This document shows, piece by piece, positions 17,540 through 26,131 of a DNA stretch of 64,000 nucleotides. Numbering within the stretch: the stretch's first letter is position 1; every line of letters starts with the position of its first letter. The DNA lies in the NCBI GenBank assembly GCA_001048675.1, contig CCKK01000023.1, positions 310,001 to 374,000 on the forward strand, read 5' to 3'. A program made the translations under genes and the position numbers. The stretch comes from Vibrio diabolicus (GTDB taxonomy: Bacteria; Pseudomonadota; Gammaproteobacteria; Enterobacterales; Vibrionaceae). The notes beneath the pieces are model-generated. The model had not been told where the DNA came from. It saw only the letters and a program-made list of their open reading frames with translations, and did not search any database.

Positions 17540-17866
17540 TTACTCTTCTTCTTCCACTAGCTCAGGCTTATTTGCACGGCGAGCTTCAGGTTTGTGGGTC
17601 AGCTTGTTCAATTGTCGTTCTAGTTTTTGCTCCACTTCGTTGATAGCTGCGTAAAGATCTTCGTGAGTTGCTGAGGCAATGAGCTGGCCTTTAGGAACTT
17701 TAATAACCGCTTCGAATTTCTTCTGTTTGTTTGGTTCCTCACTGAAAGTTGCTTGGCAACCAATTAGGTCTACTTGCCATTTCTCCAGTTTTTTAAACTT
17801 GCTCTCAATATGAGCTCGGATTGCAGAGGTGATTTCGATGTTTTTGCCAGTGATATTCATTGTCAT
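17540..17866 (-). CDS. raiA: Ribosome-associated translation inhibitor RaiA (HPF family)
   Basis: A 108-residue protein of the short HPF/RaiA type: M-N-I-T-G-K-N-I-E-I-T at the start, the beta-alpha-beta ribosome-binding domain to about residue 95, and an acidic tail (E-L-V-E-E-E-E) as in RaiA rather than short HPF. It binds the 30S decoding region in stationary phase and at low temperature. RBS GAGG lies 10 bp before the ATG. Order bamD-raiA-pheA is as in E. coli. Confidence 0.92.
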   Translation of the reverse strand: MTMNITGKNIEITSAIRAHIESKFKKLEKWQVDLIGCQATFSEEPNKQKKFEAVIKVPKGQLIASATHEDLYAAINEVEQKLERQLNKLTHKPEARRANKPELVEEEE

Positions 17867-17930
17867 AAGTGTTTTTCCTCTGTTGCATCCCTCATGGGTT
17901 GAGTTCAGATTACCGCTTTAAGCAATAAAA

Positions 17931-17952
17931 AAATGTGATTTAGATCATTATT
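17931..17952. promoter_or_regulatory. Candidate CRP site upstream of raiA
   Basis: AAATGTGATTTAGATCATTA matches the left half and part of the right half of the CRP consensus and lies ~65 bp upstream of the raiA start. Confidence 0.4.
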
Positions 17953-18143
17953 TTGTTCGGGGTTTTTATGATGAAAAATGAATGTGATCTCACTCAAGAT
18001 CTGCTGAGATTTATCGTGAAATTGCTTGTTATCGGTTAGTAAATCCGTAGATTGGATAGAGTACTCAGCTGAAAACGTCTTCGTTTTTAGGGAAGTTTTA
18101 CGGCCTAATATTAGAGGTGGTTAAAATTTAACTATACGTAAAG

Positions 18144-18159
18144 TGTGATGACAGTCACT
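18144..18159. promoter_or_regulatory. Candidate CRP site between raiA and the MltF-like gene
   Basis: TGTGATGACAGTCACT fits TGTGA-N6-TCACA with one mismatch. It lies ~280 bp upstream of raiA, so a long raiA leader or another transcript would be needed to use it. Confidence 0.45.
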
Positions 18160-18183
18160 GAGTCTCTCAGACGAATTTATTTA

Positions 18184-18215
18184 CAAAGCCGCTTATTGTA
18201 CAAGCGGCTTTTTTG
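18184..18215. terminator. Hairpin overlapping the end of the MltF-like gene
   Basis: AAGCCGCTT and AAGCGGCTT pair around ATTGTAC. The stop codon of the gene lies inside the stem. The T tract is better on the plus strand (TTTTTT). Confidence 0.55.
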
Positions 18216-19680
18216 TGTCTGGCGTTTGACTGACTGTTCGTAGCGGTATCATGAAGACGGGATCCTTTGGAGCTAGTGATACCCGCTCTAGACTTTTGAC
18301 CTGGTCCAAACTTTCTAGCTGTTTGTATATAACGTAATAGCGATTAATACTGGTAACGTATCCAACCGTTGAGCTTAAACTTTTCCGCATAACGACTTCC
18401 ACGTTATTGAACCAAACATTAGGATCGTAGCCTTGCTGGGCTGCACGTTTACGAATTCGTTCTACATTCCCGGGGCCAGCATTGTAAGCCGCTAAGGTAA
18501 AGTAGAGTTTATTTTCCGCCGTAATAGCAGGATCACTGAAGTACTGCTTACGCAAAAATGCTAAATACTTCACGCCAGCATGAATATTGTTTTCTAGCTG
18601 CCGAACGTTTTTGATATTGATATTAGGGTCTCGAGCCGTGCTGGGTAGAACTTGCATTATGCCGACTGCACCTCGACTTCCAACGAGGTCGTTATTAAAG
18701 CCGGACTCTTTATAAGCGACGGCTGCGATCAGTAGATAGTCGATATCGTACTTCTCACCATAGCGTGAAAACAACGTAGCAAGCTTTTCTAGTTGAGCAA
18801 TTTTGTTGGGGTTAAGGGCTTTGTTTAGCCAACCTGTGTTATCGATGTATTTTCCGTAAATGACGTTACCGAGCAGTGTCCCAGAACGAGATTTCTGAAT
18901 AAACTTGTTCACGACGGCTTTCAAACTTGGGCTGTTTTCCCGCATTGCCCAAGCGATTTTACCATTTTCACGAATAGGGATTTCTGGGTGAGCTCGAATA
19001 TCATCCATCACTTTCAGCCAAAGTTTGGCTTTATGACTATCGAGAACAATGGCTTTGACGTAGCCGTTATTGAGCATCCCAACCAGTTCGTAGTCTTGCA
19101 GTGTTTCTTCAATAAAATGTACGACAACGGGTGGCAAGCCTTTTTTATTTAGCTTCTTATTTAGTGCTTGAATACTCTCAAAGTAGCTAGAACTGGCACG
19201 TACCCAAACCTCTTTGCCGCTCAGTTGCTCAATGTTAGTCATGGCTGGTGTGCTTTTGTTCGTGACTATCCACTCGTCAATACCAGTAAGAATGGGTGAA
19301 CTAAAATCGACTTTCTGTTTACGTGTGTTGGTAATGGTCAGATTGGCGACGACTAGATCACCGGAGCCATTTTCTAAGGCTGGCAGAAGTTGGTCACGGG
19401 CTAGAGGAATAATTTGTACGTTAAGTTTCGGTTTGAGCTTACGAAGGTCTTTTTCGAAATGCGCCAGGAGTTCTGCACCTATTCCTTTTGGTGTACCGCC
19501 TTCAATGTAATAGAAGCCTAGATCAGCAGAAACGAGGACACGTAAAACATTCTTCTCTTTAATAACATCGAGATCCCCAGTGTAAGGAGGTTGCTTGAGT
19601 GGTGATATTTGCAGTGCGCAAACGGAAGCAGACAATAAGAGTAGCATAACTGCGCATAGCTTAGGTATCGTCACGTTCAC
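18193..19680 (-). CDS. MltF-like membrane-bound lytic transglycosylase
   Basis: A 495-residue exported protein with a signal peptide at 1-22 (cleavage near SVCA). Residues ~40-270 are an SBP_bac_3 solute-binding-like regulatory domain; residues ~300-450 are an SLT catalytic domain with Y-K-E-S-G-F-N (catalytic Glu near 325), G-A-V-G-I-M-Q-V-L-P-S-T-A and A-A-Y-N-A-G-P-G-N. This is the MltF architecture, which cleaves peptidoglycan with 1,6-anhydro product formation. It sits between raiA and bamD rather than beside purL as E. coli mltF does, so it may be a paralogue. Confidence 0.85.
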   Translation of the reverse strand: MNVTIPKLCAVMLLLLSASVCALQISPLKQPPYTGDLDVIKEKNVLRVLVSADLGFYYIEGGTPKGIGAELLAHFEKDLRKLKPKLNVQIIPLARDQLLPALENGSGDLVVANLTITNTRKQKVDFSSPILTGIDEWIVTNKSTPAMTNIEQLSGKEVWVRASSSYFESIQALNKKLNKKGLPPVVVHFIEETLQDYELVGMLNNGYVKAIVLDSHKAKLWLKVMDDIRAHPEIPIRENGKIAWAMRENSPSLKAVVNKFIQKSRSGTLLGNVIYGKYIDNTGWLNKALNPNKIAQLEKLATLFSRYGEKYDIDYLLIAAVAYKESGFNNDLVGSRGAVGIMQVLPSTARDPNINIKNVRQLENNIHAGVKYLAFLRKQYFSDPAITAENKLYFTLAAYNAGPGNVERIRKRAAQQGYDPNVWFNNVEVVMRKSLSSTVGYVTSINRYYVIYKQLESLDQVKSLERVSLAPKDPVFMIPLRTVSQTPDTKKPLVQ

Positions 19681-19768
19681 ATCCTTTTATAAAGGGGAGG
19701 GGAACTTTAAGCATATGTAGAGCCCCGTAGATCATCAAGCAAGGGCAGAAGACGCTATTGCGGATTAT

Positions 19769-19802
19769 AAAAAACCGCCACGGTAAAAACGGTGGCGGTT
19801 TA
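19769..19802 (-). terminator. Terminator after bamD
   Basis: AACCGCCAC and GTGGCGGTT pair around GGTAAAAACG; the minus strand continues TTTTATAATCC. Confidence 0.75.
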
Positions 19803-19818
19803 GTTTGAAGCAGCTCAG

Positions 19819-20547
19819 TTACTTCACAGGGTTGAGCTCGATGAGCTTTTCAGTTCTTGCTACTGCGTCTTCCAAACCGAGTTGCTTGTAGGCCTCTAGC
19901 TGGATAGTCAGTGACTTACGTGCCGCTTCTGTGTCTGGGAATGCTTTTTGTAGCTCTTGGCTGCGATTAATTGCAGCTACCCAGGCTTCACGGCGGAGGT
20001 AGAAGTCAGCCGTCGCTAAGTCATAGTTCGCTAGGCGGTTTTTCAGCGCAACCATGCGTTTTTGTGAATCTTCTGCGTATGGGCTGTTCGGGTAGCGTTG
20101 GAGCAGTTTTTTGAAGTCATCAAACGCTTTTTTTACTGGCTCAGGATCGCGATCGCTTCGATCTACGCTGAACAGATCATGCATAAAGTTACGATCTTGC
20201 GCCATATGGCTTAGGCCGCGCATGTACAGTACCCAGTCCATTTTTTCATGGGTTGGGTTTAAACGCATAAAGCGAGAAATGGTTGCCAAGCCCAAAGCAA
20301 GGTCGTCGTTTTTGTAGTACGCATAGATTAGGTCAAGCTGCACCTGTTCTGAGTAGGCACCGAATGGGTAACGTGAGTCTAATGCTTCCAGTTTCTCAAT
20401 TGCAGAAAGCCAATTACCACTTTGAAGAGAAATCTGTGCGTCTGCATACAGTTCCGAAGGCGGCACATCAGGAACGATTTCTTCTTTGCTTGCACATCCA
20501 AACAGAAGGGATATCGCTAAAAGGCCTGTTAAAGTCTGACGTTTCAT
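19819..20547 (-). CDS. bamD: Outer membrane assembly lipoprotein BamD
   Basis: A 242-residue lipoprotein with lipobox L-L-F-G-C (Cys near 18) and five TPR repeats, for example S-L-Q-S-G-N-W-L-S-A-I-E-K-L-E-A-L and Y-P-F-G-A-Y-S-E-Q. It is an essential part of the BAM complex that inserts beta-barrel proteins at the inner face of the outer membrane. It diverges from rluD, the same arrangement as in E. coli. Confidence 0.95.
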   Translation of the reverse strand: MKRQTLTGLLAISLLFGCASKEEIVPDVPPSELYADAQISLQSGNWLSAIEKLEALDSRYPFGAYSEQVQLDLIYAYYKNDDLALGLATISRFMRLNPTHEKMDWVLYMRGLSHMAQDRNFMHDLFSVDRSDRDPEPVKKAFDDFKKLLQRYPNSPYAEDSQKRMVALKNRLANYDLATADFYLRREAWVAAINRSQELQKAFPDTEAARKSLTIQLEAYKQLGLEDAVARTEKLIELNPVK

Positions 20548-20683
20548 ATCAGGAGTCTGTTCCTTGAATCTAAATATTTCTTAAGCTGCCGTTACTTTCT
20601 TTCCAGTAACAGATACAATGACGTAATAGTCTATTTTTTCACAGTCGTGAGCATTAGTCTCACAGTTTTTAAAAAAGTTCGAT

Positions 20684-21661
20684 ATGGCTCAGCAGATTGT
20701 ATTAACAAATACCGTAAAAGATAGCCAGTTAGGTCAACGTTTAGACCAAGCTATCGCCGAATTATTCGCGGACTTCTCTCGCTCGCGCCTGAAAGAGTGG
20801 CTGCTTGATGGGAAAGTTCAAGTTAATGGTGAAGTTGTCACCAAACCTCGCACCAAAGTAATGGGTGGCGAGGCAATTACATTGCAAGCCGAGTTAGAAG
20901 ATGAAGAACGCTGGGAAGCGCAAGATATTCCGTTAGATATCGTTTTTGAAGATGACGATATTATCGTTATCAATAAGCCTCGTGACTTTGTGGTTCACCC
21001 AGGTGCCGGTACGCCAGATGGTACGGTACTTAATGCGTTGTTGCATCATTACCCTGATATCGCAGAAGTGCCTCGTGCGGGCATTGTGCACCGTCTGGAT
21101 AAAGACACAACGGGTCTGATGGTGGTGGCGAAAACCGTTCCTGCACAAACTCGTCTGGTTCGCGCACTGCAAAAACGTAATATTACTCGAGAGTACGAAG
21201 CGATCGCTATTGGTCGTATGACAGCGGGCGGTAAAGTGGACCAACCTATTGGTCGTCATTCTACCAAGCGCACGCTTATGGCGGTAGCACCAATGGGTAA
21301 ACCAGCGGTAACGCACTACCGTGTCGCTGAACGTTTCCGCGAACACACGCGTATCCGTCTGCGTCTTGAAACGGGTCGTACGCACCAGATCCGTGTGCAC
21401 ATGTCTTACCTCCAGCATCCGCTGCTCGGTGATATTGCATATGGTGGACGTGCTCGCATCCCGACAGGTGCTTCTGAAGAGCTAACGGCAATGATCCGTG
21501 GCTTCGATCGCCAAGCATTGCACGCCGTAATGCTACGCTTTGAACATCCAATTACGGGAGAAGTACTTGAGTTCCATGCCCCTGTGCCTGATGACATGGT
21601 GGCGATGACCGAAGCGCTTCGTCAAGATACGGAAGAGCACGGTTTACCGGAAGAGTTCTAA
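20684..21661 (+). CDS. rluD: 23S rRNA pseudouridine(1911/1915/1917) synthase RluD
   Basis: A 325-residue enzyme with an N-terminal S4 domain (R-L-D-Q-A-I-A-E-L-F, residues ~18-75) and a RluA-type catalytic domain containing H-R-L-D-K-D-T-T-G-L-M (catalytic Asp near 139) and L-E-T-G-R-T-H-Q-I-R-V-H. It modifies helix 69 of 23S rRNA late in large-subunit assembly. It ends 1 bp before pgeF. Confidence 0.96.
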   Translation: MAQQIVLTNTVKDSQLGQRLDQAIAELFADFSRSRLKEWLLDGKVQVNGEVVTKPRTKVMGGEAITLQAELEDEERWEAQDIPLDIVFEDDDIIVINKPRDFVVHPGAGTPDGTVLNALLHHYPDIAEVPRAGIVHRLDKDTTGLMVVAKTVPAQTRLVRALQKRNITREYEAIAIGRMTAGGKVDQPIGRHSTKRTLMAVAPMGKPAVTHYRVAERFREHTRIRLRLETGRTHQIRVHMSYLQHPLLGDIAYGGRARIPTGASEELTAMIRGFDRQALHAVMLRFEHPITGEVLEFHAPVPDDMVAMTEALRQDTEEHGLPEEF

Positions 21662-21662
21662 G

Positions 21663-22391
21663 ATGAAGACAATCATTCCGAATTGGCGTGCGCCTAAAAA
21701 TGTCAAAGCTTTTGCCTCAACACGTATAGGCGGTTTTTCGACAGGCCCTTATCAAGGGCTAAATTTAGGTACTCACGTTGGGGATGATTTGTCTTTAGTA
21801 GAGAAGAACCGAGCTTGGTTGGCGCAGCAGGCGAACATGCCCAATGCGCCAATCTGGTTAAACCAAACACATTCGACTGTTGTGGCTCAAGCAAATGAAC
21901 CAACAACACAAGTGCTTGATGCGGACGGTGTATTTACTTCTTCAAGCCATGTTGTTTGTTCAGCGATGACCGCCGATTGTCTACCTGTATTATTGACGAA
22001 TACACAAGGCACTCAGGTAGCCGCCGTTCATGCAGGTTGGCGCGGCTTAGCAAATGGTATTGTCGAAAATGCATTAGCGTTATTTTCAGGTGAAGTGATA
22101 GCGTGGCTTGGCCCTGCCATTGGCCCTCAAGCCTTTGAAGTGGGTGAAGATGTTCTGCAAGCTTTTGTTGATTTTGACTCACAGGCGCATCAAGCATTCA
22201 CTCCACGCGATATCGACGGCAAATGGTTTGCTGACATGTCGGTGCTGGCAACGCAACGTCTAAATCGAGCTGGAGTGACACAAGTGTTTGACTCTGGACT
22301 TTGTACTTACCAAGATAAAGCCTCTTTTTATTCGTATCGCCGTGATGGTAAAACTGGTCGACAAGCCACCTTTATTTGGATTGAAGATTAG
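21663..22391 (+). CDS. pgeF: Peptidoglycan editing factor PgeF (YfiH/multicopper polyphenol oxidase family)
   Basis: A 242-residue DUF152 protein with the metal/active-site motifs N-Q-T-H-S near 67-71, T-A-D-C-L-P near 103-108 and V-H-A-G-W-R-G near 121-127. In E. coli it removes mis-incorporated L-Ser from muropeptide precursors. It abuts rluD and precedes clpB as in other gammaproteobacteria, so rluD-pgeF is likely one transcript. Confidence 0.92.
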   Translation: MKTIIPNWRAPKNVKAFASTRIGGFSTGPYQGLNLGTHVGDDLSLVEKNRAWLAQQANMPNAPIWLNQTHSTVVAQANEPTTQVLDADGVFTSSSHVVCSAMTADCLPVLLTNTQGTQVAAVHAGWRGLANGIVENALALFSGEVIAWLGPAIGPQAFEVGEDVLQAFVDFDSQAHQAFTPRDIDGKWFADMSVLATQRLNRAGVTQVFDSGLCTYQDKASFYSYRRDGKTGRQATFIWIED

Positions 22392-22458
22392 TTATAAGCA
22401 CTAAAGTGCCAAGATGCATAGTGCTATTTTTGCAAAGCTATCTTTATTCATTCACTCC

Positions 22459-22487
22459 CTTGAAATTCCTCCTCTGAGTATCCATCT
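22459..22487 (+). promoter_or_regulatory. Sigma-32 heat-shock promoter of clpB
   Basis: CTTGAAA at 22459-22465 matches the -35 element and ATCCATCT at 22480-22487 the -10 (CCCCATnT), with a 14 bp spacer. It ends ~48 bp before the clpB ATG. Confidence 0.75.
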
Positions 22488-22535
22488 TTCTAACTGTCAA
22501 AAGAATTTCCTTTAGTTGAGGTTAGGAAGGTAGAT

Positions 22536-25109
22536 ATGCGTCTTGATCGATTCACAAGTAAGTTTCAAATCGCTATCTCTGATGCTCAATCACTAGCGTT
22601 AGGGCGCGATCATCAATATATCGAGCCAGTTCACCTCATGGTGGCTTTGCTTGACCAAAATGGCAGTCCAATTCGTCCATTGCTTACTATGCTGGATGTG
22701 GACGTAACGCATTTACGCTCTAAATTGAGTGAAATGCTAGATCGATTACCAAAAGTCAGTGGCATCGGTGGAGATGTACAGCTCTCTAGTTCGATGGGCA
22801 CGTTGTTTAACCTGTGTGACAAAGTGGCGCAAAAGCGTCAAGACTCCTATATCTCGTCTGAAATCTTCCTGCTTGCTGCTTTAGAAGATCGCGGACCATT
22901 GGGGCAATTACTCAAAGAGATCGGTTTAACAGAGCAAAAAGTTAGCCAAGCAATCGAAAAGATCAGAGGTGGTCAAAAGGTTAATGATCCGAATGCAGAA
23001 GAGCTTCGCCAAGCATTGGAAAAGTTCACCATTGACCTTACCGAGCGAGCAGAACAGGGCAAACTGGACCCGGTTATCGGCCGTGATGATGAAATTCGCC
23101 GTACCATCCAAGTATTGCAGCGCCGTACTAAAAACAACCCTGTGATCATCGGTGAACCTGGCGTAGGTAAGACCGCAATTGTTGAAGGCTTAGCTCAGCG
23201 CATTGTCAACAATGAAGTGCCAGAAGGTTTACGTGGTCGCCGCGTGCTGTCATTAGATATGGGCGCACTGGTTGCTGGTGCTAAGTACCGTGGTGAATTT
23301 GAAGAGCGCTTGAAGTCGGTATTGAATGAACTCGCTAAAGAAGAAGGTAATGTCATTCTATTTATCGACGAGCTCCATACTATGGTTGGTGCGGGTAAAG
23401 GTGAAGGCTCAATGGATGCGGGGAACATGCTCAAACCTGCATTAGCCCGTGGTGAACTGCACTGTGTTGGCGCAACAACACTGGATGAATATCGTCAGTA
23501 CATCGAAAAAGATGCGGCGTTAGAACGTCGTTTCCAAAAAGTGCTGGTGGATGAGCCGACCGTTGAGGATACAGTGGCGATTTTACGTGGCTTGAAGGAG
23601 CGTTATGAGCTTCATCATCACGTTGAAATTACTGACCCAGCGATTGTTGCAGCGGCGAGTTTGTCACATCGTTATGTTTCTGACCGTCAACTGCCAGATA
23701 AAGCGATCGACTTAATCGACGAAGCGGCTTCAAGCATTCGTTTACAAATTGACTCTAAACCAGAGTCATTAGATAAGCTTGAACGTAAAATCATCCAACT
23801 CAAAATTGAGCAACAGGCGCTTAGTAACGAGCACGACGAAGCGAGTGAAAAGCGTTTGAAAGCGCTTAATGAAGAACTCAATGAAAAAGAACGTGAGTAC
23901 GCTGAACTAGAAGAGGTTTGGAATACAGAAAAAGCTGCACTTTCTGGCACTCAACATATTAAGTCTGAGCTTGAACAAGCTCGTATGGATATGGAGTTTG
24001 CTCGCCGAGCTGGTGATCTAAACCGCATGTCGGAACTTCAATATGGTCGTATTCCTGAACTTGAGAAGCAGTTAGATCTTGCAACCCAAGCGGAAATGCA
24101 GGAAATGACACTATTGCGTAATAAAGTAACCGACAACGAGATTGCAGAAGTACTTTCTAAGCAAACTGGCATCCCAGTATCCAAGATGCTAGAAGCGGAA
24201 AAAGAGAAACTACTTCGTATGGAAGACGTACTGCATAATCGTGTGGTAGGGCAAAGCGAAGCGGTCTCTGTTGTATCGAATGCCATTCGTCGTAGTCGAG
24301 CTGGGCTTTCTGATCCAAACCGACCAATTGGCTCCTTCTTATTCTTAGGTCCAACTGGTGTAGGTAAAACAGAGCTTTGTAAGACACTTGCGAGCTTTAT
24401 GTTCGACAGCGAAGATGCGATGGTCCGTATCGACATGTCTGAGTTCATGGAGAAACACTCAGTGGCAAGATTGGTTGGTGCGCCTCCAGGCTATGTCGGA
24501 TATGAAGAGGGTGGTTACTTAACGGAAGCGGTTCGTCGCAAGCCGTATTCGGTAATTTTGTTAGATGAAGTAGAGAAAGCGCATCCGGATGTATTTAACA
24601 TTCTGCTGCAAGTTCTCGATGATGGGCGTTTAACGGATGGTCAAGGTCGTACTGTTGACTTCCGTAATACGGTGGTGATCATGACATCGAACTTGGGTTC
24701 ATCTCGTATCCAAGAGAATTTCGCAACGTTAGACTATCAAGGTATTAAGAGTGAGGTAATGGATGTGGTTAGCAAACACTTCCGTCCTGAGTTCTTGAAC
24801 CGTGTTGACGAAATAGTGGTGTTCCATCCACTTGGTCAAGAACACATCAAGTCCATCGCTTCTATTCAATTAGAACGTTTGGCGAAACGACTAGAAGAAA
24901 AAGGATATCAACTAGAGGTTTCTGACAAAGCACTCGATTTGATCGCTCAAGTTGGTTTCGACCCTGTATATGGTGCGCGTCCTTTAAAACGAGCAATTCA
25001 ACAGAATGTCGAGAACCCATTAGCCAAATCGATTCTTTCTGGTGAAATTGTTCCAGACAAGAAAGTGCAGCTAATTGTTACTAATGACCAAATTCGTGCC
25101 CATCAGTAA
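22536..25109 (+). CDS. clpB: ATP-dependent disaggregase ClpB
   Basis: An 857-residue class-I Clp/Hsp100 protein. Domains in order: Clp N (1-~145), AAA1 with Walker A G-E-P-G-V-G-K-T near 207, coiled-coil M domain (~410-530), AAA2 with G-P-T-G-V-G-K-T near 606, and the D2-small domain. There is no ClpP-binding loop. It works with DnaK to resolubilise aggregates. RBS AGGAAGG precedes the ATG. The start is the normal family start M-R-L-D-R-F-T. Confidence 0.97.
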   Translation: MRLDRFTSKFQIAISDAQSLALGRDHQYIEPVHLMVALLDQNGSPIRPLLTMLDVDVTHLRSKLSEMLDRLPKVSGIGGDVQLSSSMGTLFNLCDKVAQKRQDSYISSEIFLLAALEDRGPLGQLLKEIGLTEQKVSQAIEKIRGGQKVNDPNAEELRQALEKFTIDLTERAEQGKLDPVIGRDDEIRRTIQVLQRRTKNNPVIIGEPGVGKTAIVEGLAQRIVNNEVPEGLRGRRVLSLDMGALVAGAKYRGEFEERLKSVLNELAKEEGNVILFIDELHTMVGAGKGEGSMDAGNMLKPALARGELHCVGATTLDEYRQYIEKDAALERRFQKVLVDEPTVEDTVAILRGLKERYELHHHVEITDPAIVAAASLSHRYVSDRQLPDKAIDLIDEAASSIRLQIDSKPESLDKLERKIIQLKIEQQALSNEHDEASEKRLKALNEELNEKEREYAELEEVWNTEKAALSGTQHIKSELEQARMDMEFARRAGDLNRMSELQYGRIPELEKQLDLATQAEMQEMTLLRNKVTDNEIAEVLSKQTGIPVSKMLEAEKEKLLRMEDVLHNRVVGQSEAVSVVSNAIRRSRAGLSDPNRPIGSFLFLGPTGVGKTELCKTLASFMFDSEDAMVRIDMSEFMEKHSVARLVGAPPGYVGYEEGGYLTEAVRRKPYSVILLDEVEKAHPDVFNILLQVLDDGRLTDGQGRTVDFRNTVVIMTSNLGSSRIQENFATLDYQGIKSEVMDVVSKHFRPEFLNRVDEIVVFHPLGQEHIKSIASIQLERLAKRLEEKGYQLEVSDKALDLIAQVGFDPVYGARPLKRAIQQNVENPLAKSILSGEIVPDKKVQLIVTNDQIRAHQ

Positions 25110-25149
25110 TTGCACAGATACAATAAGAAATGAGATAAAAATCACATTC

Positions 25150-25174
25150 AAGGGGCCATTTGGCCCCTTTTCTA
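25150..25174 (+). terminator. Terminator after clpB
   Basis: AAGGGGCCA and TGGCCCCTT pair around TT, followed by TTCT. Confidence 0.8.
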
Positions 25175-25246
25175 TAATGTTTTAGAACCTTTTGCCTGTT
25201 TTCTATACGAATGAACTAAAAAGGTGAGTTTTTTTTAAAAATGCAC

Positions 25247-25274
25247 TTGTGTTCCTTAATGAACGCCCTATAAT
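25247..25274 (+). promoter_or_regulatory. rrn promoter P1
   Basis: TTGTGT and TATAAT are separated by 16 bp and followed by the GC-rich discriminator GCGCCTCC, as in stringently controlled rRNA promoters. Confidence 0.75.
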
Positions 25275-25372
25275 GCGCCTCCGTTGTCAAGGGAAAGCAA
25301 GTTAAGCGAAGCCTAGACAACAAGGTCAGTGAGTTAAGAATTAACTCGCAGATAAATAACTTAAAAAAGTGT

Positions 25373-25400
25373 TTGACACGATAAGTTATCTAGCTAAAAT
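25373..25400 (+). promoter_or_regulatory. rrn promoter P2
   Basis: TTGACA and TAAAAT are separated by 16 bp, ~125 bp downstream of P1. Confidence 0.75.
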
Positions 25401-25684
25401 GGCCGTCCACTTTGAAGAGAAGTTCAAAGTGTGCTCTTTAAAAATATAGACCTATCAATCTGTGTGGGCACTCGTTGATGATAATCCAATTAGAAGCTTC
25501 GGCTTCAAATTAGGTTTCAATGAAACGAAGTGACCATTCGAATTGGGAAGCAGCCTTGAGCTGTTTTATTTCACTTTTTAAAAGTGAAAACCAATAAGAG
25601 CACAGATGAGTGTTCACACAGATTGATACGGTTTAGATTTCAGAGCAAAATTGGTTCTGCGTAAAATGCTGAAGCAATTTATGT
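25401..25684 (+). other. rRNA operon leader fused to the 16S-23S spacer; 16S gene absent
   Basis: Box A TGCTCTTTAAA lies at 25432-25442, followed by TCTGTGTGGGCACTCG, as in the leader before 16S genes. At about 25600 the text turns into GATGAGTGTTCACACAGATTG, which is typical of Vibrio spacer DNA after 16S. No 16S sequence lies between. The joint is near AATAAGAGC/ACAGATGAG. Confidence 0.7.
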
Positions 25685-25760
25685 GGGGCTATAGCTCAGC
25701 TGGGAGAGCGCTTCGCTGGCAGCGAAGAGGTCATCGGTTCGATCCCGATTAGCTCCACCA
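25685..25760 (+). tRNA. tRNA-Ala (anticodon GGC)
   Basis: A 76-nt cloverleaf starting GGGGCTATAGCTC and ending CCA. The anticodon arm is CTTCG-CTGGCAG-CGAAG, so the anticodon is GGC. It lies where an rRNA spacer tRNA would lie. Confidence 0.95.
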
Positions 25761-25771
25761 CATGCTTCTGT

Positions 25772-25793
25772 GTCCCGTTCGTCTAGAGGCCTA
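25772..25793 (+). pseudogene. 5' stub of tRNA-Glu
   Basis: GTCCCGTTCGTCTAGAGGCC plus TA equals the first 22 nt of tRNA-Glu (acceptor and D-arm start). The sequence then jumps to CTCAATGAAAG, which belongs to rRNA spacer DNA. The rest of the tRNA and the whole 23S gene are missing. Confidence 0.75.
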
Positions 25794-25851
25794 CTCAATG
25801 AAAGAACATTGAATGTGTAAGAACGAAAACAGCTTTCCGAATTAAAGAATT

Positions 25852-25972
25852 TGCTTGGCGACCATAGCGTTTTGGACCCACCTGATTTCCATGCCGAACT
25901 CAGAAGTGAAACGAAATAGCGCCGATGGTAGTGTGGGGTTTCCCCATGTGAGAGTAGGACATCGCCAGGCTT
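25852..25972 (+). rRNA. rrf: 5S ribosomal RNA
   Basis: Begins TGCTTGGCGACCATAGCG and ends ACATCGCCAGGCTT, with the conserved CATGCCGAACTCAGAAGTGAA core. At 25886-25888 GATTTCC has one more base than expected in helix III, giving 121 nt where 120 is usual. Confidence 0.93.
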
Positions 25973-26015
25973 TAAATTTTGGACACTTGCTTATTAAAGC
26001 GAGTGATACCACTGC

Positions 26016-26092
26016 GGAGTGGTAGTTCAGTTGGTTAGAATACCGGCCTGTCACGCCGGGGGTCGCGGGTTCGAGTCCCGTCCACTCCGCCA
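26016..26092 (+). tRNA. tRNA-Asp (anticodon GTC)
   Basis: A 77-nt cloverleaf starting GGAGTGGTAGTTCAG and ending GCCA. The anticodon loop is CTGTCAC, giving GTC. It is the distal tRNA of the rRNA operon, next to 5S. Confidence 0.95.
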
Positions 26093-26100
26093 CTTATATT

Positions 26101-26131
26101 AAGCCTCAGTCGAAAGACTGGGGCTTTTTTC
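26101..26131 (+). terminator. rRNA operon terminator
   Basis: AGCCTCAGTC and GACTGGGGCT pair around GAAA, followed by TTTTTT. Confidence 0.85.

Noticed and set aside
25842..26093. An 83-codon frame antisense to 5S and tRNA-Asp
   Set aside because: It is the complement of functional RNA genes; such frames are a well-known false gene call.
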